DNA from: GM7GCV1 sp965221105
Lineage (GTDB): Bacteria > Pseudomonadota > Gammaproteobacteria > Pseudomonadales > GM7GCV1
Assembly (NCBI GenBank): GCA_965221105.1
Contig: OZ244871.1
Location: forward strand, 1,302,001-1,366,000
DNA length: 64,000 nucleotides
Direction: 5' to 3'
Positions 53,806 to 62,800 of the stretch are shown here, in pieces. Position numbers and translations under genes: made by a program. Position 1 is the stretch's first letter. Each line of letters opens with the position of its first letter. The notes beneath the pieces are model-generated. The model did not search any database. It was not told the DNA's origin and saw only the letters and a list, made by a program, of their open reading frames with translations.

Positions 53806-54651
53806 TTGAACTTATTTGTTGTATTTCAAGCCATCCTTCCTCAGAAGCTGGTAACTCTGCTTGCAGGGATTCTTGCCGATGTAACCTGGTCACCTCTCAA
53901 GAACATCCTGATTCGCGCCTTCATCAAGGTCTACCAGGTTGACATGCATGAGGCACGGGAGCCTCAACCTGAGCGGTATCAGAGCTTTAACGAGTTCTTT
54001 ACCCGGCAACTGCAGTCGACGGCCCGGCCTGTCTCACCGGGGGCTTCGGTGTTGGTGAGTCCAGTGGATGGTTCTGTCTCGGCAGCGGGTAGAATGCAGC
54101 GGGGTATGCTGTTGCAGGCCAAGGGCACAAGTCTATCCCTGGACGCATTGTTGGCCAACACCTGCCTGGCCGAGCAACTGGACGGTGGCACATTCGCTAC
54201 CCTGTACCTATCCCCGCGTGATTACCACAGGGTGCATATGCCGACAGACGCAACCATCAGGGGCTTGCGATATATTCCGGGAAAACTGTTTTCTGTGAAT
54301 CAGGGCAGCGTAGAGGCCGTCGATTCATTGTTTGCGCGCAATGAGCGCCTGGTATGCGAATTCGAATATCTGGGGCTTCCCTGTGCCCTGATCATGGTTG
54401 GTGCCTTGATCGTAGGTGGGATGGAAACCGTTGTGACCGGCAAGGTTGCGCGCGGCAAGGTGGTCAGGCAGCTGGACTGTTCCGGGCAGCAGTTGCTGAA
54501 GGGTGATGAATATGGGCGTTTTTACCTGGGTTCAACAGTGATCACCCTGTTTTCCCGACAGCTTGGTGTCAGCTTTCATGCCGATGTTCTCGTGGGTACC
54601 CAAGTGCGCGTGGGGCAAGCGCTTGCCAGTATTGCCCGTCACAGCAAGTGA
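53806..54651 (+). CDS. psd: Phosphatidylserine decarboxylase proenzyme
   Basis: This makes phosphatidylethanolamine from phosphatidylserine at the inner membrane. The start is TTG 53806 with AAAGG seven bases upstream, giving 281 residues. An upstream in-frame extension to 53707 is not family-like. The motifs ARPVSPGASVLVSPVDGSVS, YLSPRDYHRVHMP and the self-cleavage site LGST (about residue 241, Ser becoming the pyruvoyl group) are intact. It follows the rsgA remnant as in Pseudomonas. Confidence 0.93.
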   Translation: MNLFVVFQAILPQKLVTLLAGILADVTWSPLKNILIRAFIKVYQVDMHEAREPQPERYQSFNEFFTRQLQSTARPVSPGASVLVSPVDGSVSAAGRMQRGMLLQAKGTSLSLDALLANTCLAEQLDGGTFATLYLSPRDYHRVHMPTDATIRGLRYIPGKLFSVNQGSVEAVDSLFARNERLVCEFEYLGLPCALIMVGALIVGGMETVVTGKVARGKVVRQLDCSGQQLLKGDEYGRFYLGSTVITLFSRQLGVSFHADVLVGTQVRVGQALASIARHSK

Positions 54652-54724
54652 CAGCTTTTCGGGGGAATTGTACACGATAGTGGCGAAACCAACCCGCCGG
54701 AGTGAACCGACAGGGTGCCATTCC

Positions 54725-54907
54725 TTACTTCTTGCTGCAGTACTCGATCTTTGCCGGGCGCATGATTGCCCTGGCAAAGTTATCCATTTTCGCTTTGATT
54801 GTCGTGCCGGGTATGGTCACACCGATCCTTTCGTTCATCTCGGCCTTGCTGGGCTGGTAGCTTCGGTTCGAGAGCGTAACCTTCTGCTTGGCAGTTCTCA
54901 TGTTCAT
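54725..54907 (-). CDS. Small protein coupled to the restriction operon
   Basis: This is a 60-residue protein, MNMRTAKQKVTLSNRSYQPS then KAEMNERIGVTIPGTTIKAK. The ATG overlaps the stop of the BglII-like frame (ATGA), so it is the third gene of the M-R operon. The S-Y-Q-P-S-K-A-E segment followed by a short helix and MRPAKIEY resembles small conserved antitoxin-like proteins I cannot name. It could be a control or immunity factor; that is inference. Confidence 0.55.
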   Translation of the reverse strand: MNMRTAKQKVTLSNRSYQPSKAEMNERIGVTIPGTTIKAKMDNFARAIMRPAKIEYCSKK

Positions 54908-55628
54908 ACCTGTGTTGACTGTTTGTAGTCAATAACGCACTTGGGCGTAATGCCAAACGCAAGGACGGGGCACCCTCCGTTACGCCCTGCATCCAATCTG
55001 TAGAGAAGCTTACCCATCCAGGTGGTAGATGCTCCAAATTTCCTGTAGACCGGTTCTAACCCCTCTTTCCCGGCCTTGTTCAACACATTTCCCAAACTTC
55101 TGAAAAATCCGTATCCAGCGCTGTTCCTCTCGTTAACAGGACTCCAACCTCAATGGCTCCGGCAGCATGGAAGGCCGAAAAGGCGTACAGATCGCGGTCG
55201 TATGTTTGGTCCTTGCTGTTCCATTCCAGATCGAGAGCAACCTTGCCGCTTACAAAGTCTATCCGGTGGCCGTCGAGATACCCTGATCTAACATACTCCC
55301 GGAGAACATAATCACCCTTCGCAGATCTCAGCTTAACGTGAAGATCAGCGGTGATCCGCGTTTCCGACCAGTCTCCCTCTGGAAACAGGGTATCAACGTA
55401 CACTGCAATCGGCCCTTTGCTGCCTCCCGGCAAGCGGATCATTCTGGTGGTGATTTCGAACGCTTTGAGAACTGCGATTATCTGGGAAAACTGGTCAGGG
55501 AAACTGTTGGCTAAAATGAGGGCCGCGCTCCGATAGCTGTGTATTTCAAACTTGTCCACCAACTCGTCTGGAAAAACGTCCGCAATCATCGATCTATCGT
55601 CGGCCAAGCCCGAAGATGCGTCACTCAT
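54904..55628 (-). pseudogene. BglII/BstYI-type restriction endonuclease, frameshifted
   Basis: Frame one (from 55628) gives about 175 residues with the catalytic core: RIDFVSGKVALDLEWNSKD, then QTYDRDLYAFSAFHAAGAIE and VGVLLTRG. This is the D...E-x-x...K/D-QxxDRDL pattern of BglII-like enzymes. At an A5/T5 run (55103-55107) the frame breaks; the next frame resumes FRSLGNVLNKAGKEG and continues KFGASTTWMGKLLYRLDAGR with NGGCPVLAFGIT, the family C-terminus, ending at 54904. Adding one T would give one uninterrupted protein of about 241 residues. It may be phase-variable, truly broken, or a sequencing error. The start overlaps the end of the MT-A70 gene. Confidence 0.82.
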
Positions 55629-56251
55629 CAGGCTGTTGCGGAATTATAATTGTAGGTGGGCCAGTCCGGTTGGTACTCCGGCTCCGCCTGGTTGCCGAAG
55701 ACAGTCCAGCCTTCGCGTGTGCCGCGCCCAAACATCTCAAGATATGGCCCCCAACTGCAGCTCTCTATCAGTTCGTACTGCTCATCAGGCTTTCTGGAAT
55801 GCTCCCGCTTGCGGCTGGCAATAAGATTGACTTGGCTGCGCCCTGGAGGCAGGGTGCGAGCATTCTTTCCCCTGATACCGAACAGAAGAATCTCTGTGAC
55901 ATTGCGGAAATAGAACCCTACGCCACGCCGGTCTGATCCGCCATCTTTCCTGACCTTGTGCCAGACCAGATTGGTCTTGTACTGAAATCCCCACGCCGAG
56001 AGAGTTTCCAGACCATAGGGCAGCAAGGCGTTGGGAACCCACAAATAGCAGTGAGCCGCATCCTCCATGTATTCAGATATGGGAAGCGAGGCTATTTCCT
56101 CGAAGGATAGAGTGCTGTAGCGAGCAAGCCTGCGATGCTCAGGAGCCATTTTCCCCGTCCTGTTGGCAAACCTCCAAGGAGGATCGGCTAGCACTGTGCC
56201 GAAGGATTTACCCCTCAGGGCGCGTTTGAGATCGCCTGCCGTGTCTAGCAT
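55628..56251 (-). CDS. MT-A70-type DNA adenine methyltransferase
   Basis: This is a 207-residue MT-A70-family methylase. It has the catalytic DPPW motif in GTVLADPPWRFANRTG, YLWVPNALLPYGLETLSAWG, LVWHKVRKDG, and the C-terminal Arg/Lys SAM-binding part (SRKPDEQYELIESCS, LEMFGRGTREGW). It should methylate adenine N6 in the recognition site and protect the host from the adjacent BglII-type nuclease, whose start overlaps its end. The ATG at 56251 lies within the tail of the IS1595 pseudogene, so its promoter region was probably altered by that insertion. Confidence 0.87.
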   Translation of the reverse strand: MLDTAGDLKRALRGKSFGTVLADPPWRFANRTGKMAPEHRRLARYSTLSFEEIASLPISEYMEDAAHCYLWVPNALLPYGLETLSAWGFQYKTNLVWHKVRKDGGSDRRGVGFYFRNVTEILLFGIRGKNARTLPPGRSQVNLIASRKREHSRKPDEQYELIESCSWGPYLEMFGRGTREGWTVFGNQAEPEYQPDWPTYNYNSATA

Positions 56252-56939
56252 GGTGACTGATCGGCAACCAGATCACGATACCGAACCCGCCTGCCTTCCA
56301 TGTTGCGGGTGACTGCACCGAATATATCCAGAGCATCCAGCGAATCCTCGTTGACTAACTCCATGGATCGGGCAACACCCGTGCTGGCTTTTCGATCCCT
56401 CGATCCGACTGCAGCGGCCTTGCCTGACGGGCCACACCCTGCATCCCTCAACCCCTTGCGCTTCTGGTTGCTCATGTTTTTGCGCCTGCTGCCGATATGG
56501 GTTTCATCCACTTCAAAGGGGCCAACAAAAGGATTTGAACCGGCTACCAGACCCTCACGCAATAGGTGTGCAAGATGCCAAGCCGACTTCTGTGTGATTT
56601 TTAGCCCCAGGTACAGTTTTATGTTGGAACTGCCCTTCAGGTTGGTAACCATCAGGTACTTGACCATTGGCCATACCTGATAATCAAGATCCGATCCCCC
56701 ATGCCTGTCTTAACTGAAAACTTTTTGCCGTGGTGCTTTTCCCTGCATCGGTAGGGCATGGTTTTGTGCTTGTAATCAGATTGAACGTTTTCTGATGCGC
56801 ACTCTGGACAGGCGGATTTGCCATTCCAACGCTGCTCTGCAAACCAAGCTTCCGCCGTGTCGGAATCAGGTAACATCTTGAATGTTCCCCTGAGCGAAAT
56901 ACCCTTCCTGCAGTGCTTTCCAGGGGTCTTGTCAGACAT
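56245..56939 (-). pseudogene. IS1595-family (ISXO2-like) transposase, frameshifted and truncated
   Basis: The first frame (56939 onward) has the zinc-ribbon start FAEQRWNGKSACPECASENV, YRCREKHHGKKFSVKTGM. The frame shifts at a G5 run (about 56698), and the second frame continues GSDLDYQVWPMVKYLMVTNL, KGSSNIKLYLGLKITQKSAW and FEVDETHIGSRRKN, the DDE domain's first Asp motif. After about 56340 the sequence no longer follows the family (the second and third catalytic residues are not seen), so the 3' half is lost. It is fused to the beginning of the restriction-modification operon. Confidence 0.83.
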
Positions 56940-57249
56940 CGTGATTTCCCGCCTCCTGTTACACCGTAAGATTTGACTTTTGGGGCATGAAAAACAGATT
57001 GTTTTTCATTTTTGGCATAAAAAAATGATGTCGTGTTTGCGTACAAATTGCCTTTTGCTTGCTCCGTATGAATTATAGCACCACACAATTTCGTTTCATT
57101 GCGGCAAATCCGCTCAGGCGCATGGACCACGGCCTTAAGACCACGGAGGCTCATCGGTGCATGCCCTGTGCACATCCGCGGCTGAAACCGTCTTTGGGGT
57201 GATGAAGCAACTGAGGGACTTCGCCAGTTTCATCTTTTCGCGCAAGCTC
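56940..57249. other. Gap with AT-rich inverted repeats and a transposase scrap
   Basis: Upstream of the IS1595 pseudogene lies a perfect inverted repeat (56987-56996 ATGAAAAACA, 3-base loop, 57000-57009) in an AT-rich stretch, possibly the old IS end or promoter. On the plus strand, about 57178-57252 reads AAETVFGVMKQLRDFASFIF, resembling the C-terminus of an IS1182/IS5-type transposase, in one short frame. Nothing intact is present. Confidence 0.45.
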
Positions 57250-58338
57250 CTAGGTCACACCTGACTCATGCACAGCACTTACGAATGCTGCGGCATGCTC
57301 CACCGGAACGTCTGGAGTAATGCCGTGGCCGAGGTTAAAAACGTGGCCTGCACCGGGCCCAAAGCGTGCCATAATCCGGGCTACTTCAGCACGAATCACC
57401 CGGGGGCTGGTTCTGAGGATGGCCGGGTCCATGTTTCCCTGCAATGCGATCCGGTTTCCTACTCGGCTGCGTGCCCGCCCTATGTCAGTAGTCCAGTCGA
57501 TCCCGGCCGCCTGACAACCAGTCTGGGCAATCCGCTCAAGCCACTGGCCACCACTCTTGGTGAACAGGATAACTGGGGTGTCGGCGGTGTCCGGATCAGC
57601 CTGGAGCATATCGATAATCTGCTGCATGTAGGCGAGTGAGAAGCACTCGTATGCATGTTCGCTCAGTATCCCGCCCCAGGTATCAAAAATCTGTACGGCC
57701 TGCGCACCTGCACGAATCTGCGCCCCGAGGTATTCCGCCACCGAATCGGCCAGCTTGTGCAGGAGCTGGTGCAGCGCCTCGGGGCGCTGGTACAGCATGC
57801 TCTTGATGATTGCAAAATCCCGGCTGGATTGGCCCTCGACCATATAGGTTGCCAGTGTCCATGGGCTCCCCGAAAATCCAATAAGCGGCACCGAACCGTT
57901 GAGTTCGCTGCGGATCAATCGAACTGCGTCTACCACGTAGGGCAAGTCCTGCTCGGTGCTGATGACTTCCAGCTGCTCAATATCTGCGTCGGTGCGAATC
58001 GGTTTCCTGAATTTTGGACCGTCACCTTCCTCAAAATACAGGCCAAGCCCCATGGCATCGGGAATTGTGAGAATGTCTGAAAACAGGATGGCCGCATCAA
58101 GAGGAAAGCGGCGCAGGGGTTGAAGGGCCACTTCGCACGCCAGTTCAGGGTTGGTACACAGGCTCATAAAGGAACCTGCCTTTTCCCGGATTGCCCTGTA
58201 TTCCGGCAGGTAGCGGCCTGCCTGCCGCATTATCCATACAGGCGTGACATCCACCGCTTCGCGTCGCAGGGCACGCAGAAACCGGTCATTGTGCAGAGGA
58301 GGACTCAACAGAAATTCCGCAGACAGGGGTGCCTGCAT
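57250..58338 (-). CDS. hemE: Uroporphyrinogen decarboxylase
   Basis: This removes the four acetate carboxyls of uroporphyrinogen III in heme synthesis. The 362-residue TIM barrel has the two family signatures VTPVWIMRQAGRYLPEYR and IGFSGSPWTLATYMVEG, plus the catalytic Asp in LFSDILTIPDAMG. It ends GHVFNLGHGITPDVPVEHAA. It follows gltD by six bases, the conserved gltBD-hemE order. Confidence 0.96.
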   Translation of the reverse strand: MQAPLSAEFLLSPPLHNDRFLRALRREAVDVTPVWIMRQAGRYLPEYRAIREKAGSFMSLCTNPELACEVALQPLRRFPLDAAILFSDILTIPDAMGLGLYFEEGDGPKFRKPIRTDADIEQLEVISTEQDLPYVVDAVRLIRSELNGSVPLIGFSGSPWTLATYMVEGQSSRDFAIIKSMLYQRPEALHQLLHKLADSVAEYLGAQIRAGAQAVQIFDTWGGILSEHAYECFSLAYMQQIIDMLQADPDTADTPVILFTKSGGQWLERIAQTGCQAAGIDWTTDIGRARSRVGNRIALQGNMDPAILRTSPRVIRAEVARIMARFGPGAGHVFNLGHGITPDVPVEHAAAFVSAVHESGVT

Positions 58339-58344
58339 CCTCGC

Positions 58345-59769
58345 TCAGACGTCCAGGCTGTCCATGATGCCTTCAGCGGCCTGGCGCCCTTCCCAAATGG
58401 CGGTGACCACGAGATCTGAGCCGCGCACCATATCACCGCCAGCAAATACCTGGGGGTTGGTAGTCTGAAAGGCGAACTCCTGGTTTTCCGGAGCGACTAC
58501 GCCACCCCAGTCGTTAAGCTCAATGCCGTGGCTGGTAAACCAGGGTGCTGGGCTGGGCTCGAAGCCAAATGCAACGATAACTGCGTCCGCCTCCAGGAGG
58601 TGTTCACTCCCAGGAATCTGCTCCGGCACTCGGCGGCCATTTTCATCCGGCTCACCCAGCCTGGTTTCGACGACCTCTACGCCGCCGACATTGCCGTTTC
58701 CGTTCTCTGCCACTCTCAGGGGTTGACGGTTGAACAGAAATTCCACTCCCTCTTCACGGGAATTTTTGACCTCGCGTCGGGAGCCGGGCATGTTTTCCTC
58801 GTCCCGTCGGTAGACACAGGTAACTGACCGGGCTTGCTGGCGAATTGCTGTACGCACGCAATCCATGGCGGTGTCGCCGCCTCCCAGCACCAAAACCCTT
58901 TTGCCTGCCATGCTGATATAGTCAGCCTCCGATGTTTCGTACTGCATATGCCGCTGTACGTTTGCAATCAGGTAGGGAAGTGCTTCATACACACCGGGGA
59001 GCTGCTCTCCGGGAATGTTGCCCTTCATGGCCGTATAGGTACCCATACCAAGAAAAAGCGCATCGTATTGGGTGAGCAGATCCTTGAATTCAATGTCCTT
59101 GCCGACCTCAGTGTTCAGACGAAACTCGATACCCATGTCTTCAAAAATTTCGCGGCGGCGCAGCATGACCTTTTTTTCCAGCTTGAACGGTGGTATTCCA
59201 AACGTCAGCAAGCCACCTATTTCCGGGTAGAGGTCGAATACAACCGGCTTGACTCCGTTGCGAATCAGCACATCGGCGCAGGCGAGCCCGGCGGGTCCTG
59301 CGCCAACAACCGCAACCCGTTTGTCTGTCCAGACAACTTTGGACATATCGGGCTTCCATCCCAGTGCAAAGGCGGTGTCGGTAATATACTTTTCGGCGCT
59401 GCCAATGGTGACAGCACCATAGCCGTCCTCCAAAGTGCAGGCTTCCTCGCACAGCCTATCCTGGGGACAAATCCGACCACAGACTTCAGGCAGTGAATTG
59501 GTCTGGTGACACAGCTCAACTGCCTCCATGAGGTTGCCTTCACTAATCAGTTTGAGCCAGTCAGGGATGTAGTTGTGAACCGGACACTTCCACTCGCAAT
59601 ACGGATTGCCGCACTGCAGGCAGCGATGTGATTGTTCTGCCACCTGGTGGCGGTTAAAGGGTTCGTAGATTTCTACGAATTCCTGGGTGCGCTTGCGGTC
59701 CGACCGTTTGTTCGGGTCTTTTCGGCCTACTTCCAGAAACTGGAACGTGTTATTCAAGCGTTCAACCAT
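58345..59769 (-). CDS. gltD: Glutamate synthase small subunit
   Basis: This 474-residue NADPH-dependent beta subunit passes electrons to GltB. The N-terminal 4Fe-4S region has CLQCGNPYCEWKCPVHNYIP and CGRICPQDRLCEEACT. The FAD-binding loop is VAVVGAGPAGLACADVL, the NADPH loop RVLVLGGGDTAMDCVRTA, and the closing FAD motif NPQVFAGGDMVRGSDLVVTA. It lies just downstream of gltB. Confidence 0.96.
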   Translation of the reverse strand: MVERLNNTFQFLEVGRKDPNKRSDRKRTQEFVEIYEPFNRHQVAEQSHRCLQCGNPYCEWKCPVHNYIPDWLKLISEGNLMEAVELCHQTNSLPEVCGRICPQDRLCEEACTLEDGYGAVTIGSAEKYITDTAFALGWKPDMSKVVWTDKRVAVVGAGPAGLACADVLIRNGVKPVVFDLYPEIGGLLTFGIPPFKLEKKVMLRRREIFEDMGIEFRLNTEVGKDIEFKDLLTQYDALFLGMGTYTAMKGNIPGEQLPGVYEALPYLIANVQRHMQYETSEADYISMAGKRVLVLGGGDTAMDCVRTAIRQQARSVTCVYRRDEENMPGSRREVKNSREEGVEFLFNRQPLRVAENGNGNVGGVEVVETRLGEPDENGRRVPEQIPGSEHLLEADAVIVAFGFEPSPAPWFTSHGIELNDWGGVVAPENQEFAFQTTNPQVFAGGDMVRGSDLVVTAIWEGRQAAEGIMDSLDV

Positions 59770-59812
59770 GGTTGTCTTCTTTCCCCAAGAAAATCTCTTA
59801 GAGCGGATGTGC

Positions 59813-62800
59813 CTACTGGGGGTTCGCCAGCGTTCGCTGCAGGAGGTCGCTCAGACTCGCAGCCTTGGGCTTTACCAGCCAGAATCGATACAGGTAATCT
59901 TCGAAGTTTGAGTATAGATTCTTGCCCCAGGCACTCCCGGTTTCGAGGTAAAAGTCGCCGATCATCTCTCGCAAGTGTGAGGCGTAGCCTTCCGAATGCT
60001 CCGAACCAATACGCTCAAGTTCGATGAGCTCAGGGTTGTACTTGTCGATAAAGGAGCGGTCCCGATCCAAGACGTACGCAAAGCCACCGGTCATTCCAGC
60101 TCCAAAGTTTACTCCGGTATTGCCGAGAACGGCGACCACGCCTCCAGTCATGTATTCGCAACAATGGTCCCCGGCACCCTCCACGACCACATGTGCGCCG
60201 GAATTTCTCACTGCACAGCGTTCACCGACCTGGCCAGCCGCATAGAGGCGTCCACCGGTGGCACCATAGAGACAGGTATTGCCCATGATACTGGTGTCTT
60301 GGCTTTTGAACTCGCTTTCACGTGGGGGGAAAAGCACAATCTTTCCGCCAGCCATGCCTTTGCCAACGTAATCATTAGCATCACCTTCAAGGCGTAGTTC
60401 CAGCCCACCAGCATTCCATGCGCCAAAACTCTGCCCTGCTACACCGGTAAAATTGAGCTTCAAAGGTGCATCTTCCATCCCCTTGTTTCCGTGGCGTCTG
60501 GCAATTTCGCCTGACACACGTGCACCTATTGAGCGGTCGCGATTAGTAATCTGAAAATCAAATTCGCCGCCAGTCTTTGCGTCAATACTGGCCAGAGTTT
60601 TTGCGACAATCTTTTCCGCAAGCTCGCCTTTGTCAAAGGGGGTATTCCGTTCGACCCTGCAGAACTGGGGTTTGCTGGAGAGGAAGTCATCTGTATGGAG
60701 AATCGGGGAGAGATCAAGACCTTTTTGTCGCGGAGTACATCCGGGGATAGTCTCAAGTAGTTCGACCTGGCCAATCAACTCATTCATGGAGCGAACCCCA
60801 AGCCGAGCCATCCACATGCGGGTTTCCTCTGCCATAAAGCGAAAAAAGTTGATCGCGTTATCAACTGTTCCCCTGTAGTGCTCTTCTCTCAATCGGTCAT
60901 CCTGGGTAGCGACGCCGGTCGCGCAATTATTGAGGTGGCATATGCGCAGGTATTTGCACCCCAATGCAACCATGGGGCCTGTTCCAAAACCAAAGCTCTC
61001 TGCACCAAGAATGGCCGCTTTCACAACATCCAACCCTGTTTTCAGGCCACCATCGGTTTGCACACGAACCTTGTCACGCAGATCGTTGGCTCTCAGAGTC
61101 TGGTGGGTTTCGGATAGCCCAAGCTCCCAAGGCGAGCCCGCGTAGCGAATGGACGACAGTGGGCTGGCAGCGGTGCCGCCATCATGTCCGGATATGGTGA
61201 TCAAGTCAGCATACGCCTTAGCCACACCAGCGGCAATGGTGCCCACACCGGGTCGTGACACCAGTTTGACTGAAATCAGTGCTCTGGGATTGACCTGCTT
61301 AAGATCAAAAATAAGCTGGGCGAGATCTTCAATTGAATAAATATCGTGGTGCGGCGGAGGCGAGATCAGGGTCACGCCGGGCACCGAATACCTCAGTCGG
61401 GCGATAAGGGGATTTACCTTGCCGCCGGGGAGCTGTCCGCCCTCGCCCGGTTTGGCACCCTGGGCTATCTTGATCTGGATCACTTCTGCATTCACCAGAT
61501 AGTGCGGTGTGACACCAAAGCGCCCCGAAGCCACCTGCTTGATCTTGGAGGATTTGGTGGTTCCGTAGCGAGCTGGATCTTCGCCACCTTCACCGGAATT
61601 TGAGCGGCCCCCGAGTGAGTTCAGGGCTTCTGCCAGAGCTTCGTGAGCTTCCGGCGATAACGCGCCGAGCGACATGCCAGCCGAGTCAAAGCGGCGCAGG
61701 ATGGTTTCAACCGGCTCAACTTCTTCAACGGGGATTGCCCGCAGCCCGGCCCTGAATTGAAAAAGATCTCTCAGCGCAGTTACTTCGCGCCGATTGACCG
61801 CATCTGCGTACTTGAGCCAGTCGTCGAAATTGCCAGATCGAACGGCTGTGTGCATCAGGTGCACGACATCAGGGTTGAACGCATGATATTCGCAGCCATA
61901 GACAAACTTGAGCATGCCACCCTGGTCAATGGGTTTGCGGTCCTGCCAGGTTGTTCTTGCCAGGGAGTGCGCATCCTTCTGAAAATCTGCGAAACAGGCT
62001 CCCTTGATTCTGCTGGGCGTTTCTCCGAAACAAAGATCGATGACTTCTTCGTCCAGACCGACCGCTTCAAAGAGCTGCGCACCACGGTATGAGACAATTG
62101 CGGAGATACCCATTTTTGAGAGAATTTTCTGAAGGCCCTTGTTGATGCCCTTGCGGTAATTTTTCAGTACTTCCCAACTCTCCAGAAGCAGTGTACCGCT
62201 GTCTACCATATGGCGCAGAATTCTGTAGCTCAGATAGGGGTGGACTGCCGTGGCGCCGTACCCCAGCAGGCAGGCAAAGTGGTGTGAATCACGGGCGGTG
62301 CCTGTCTGTACGATGATATTTGCCTGACATCGAAGACCGGTCTTGACCAGGTGGTGATGAACTGCCCCGGTCGCCATAAGCGCGTGAATCGGCACCATAT
62401 CCCTGGCAAGCACACGGTCACTCAGCACGATGAGCACCTTGCCATCCCGAACAGCACACTCTGCCCGGCTACACAGGGACTCGATGGCAGACTTAAGGTC
62501 TGTCCGGCCGGGGTCATACCCCAGCGAGATTCTGTAGTTTGGCAGCGAGTGATCCGAACCCGGGTCGATCAGCGCAGCCATTTTGTTTGTTGATAATACG
62601 GGAGTGGCCGTGATGACACGCTGAGCGTGCTCGGGCTCTTCCTCAAAAACATTACTCTCGGGGCCAAAGCAGGTTTCAAGAGACATGACGATGGCTTCAC
62701 GCAGCGGATCCACCGGAGGATTCGTCACCTGGGCAAATTGTTGCCTGAAGTAGTCGTACAGGGACCGGTGCGTGTGCGACAGCACGGCCGTGGGCGTGTC

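Noticed and set aside
54663..57083. A composite IS1595 element carrying the restriction operon, bounded by GGGAATTGTACACG at 54663 and the AATTATAGCACCAC region near 57070
   Set aside because: The right end does not form a convincing inverted repeat with the left one and no 8-bp duplication was found. Kept only as a weak hint in the repeat-family finding.
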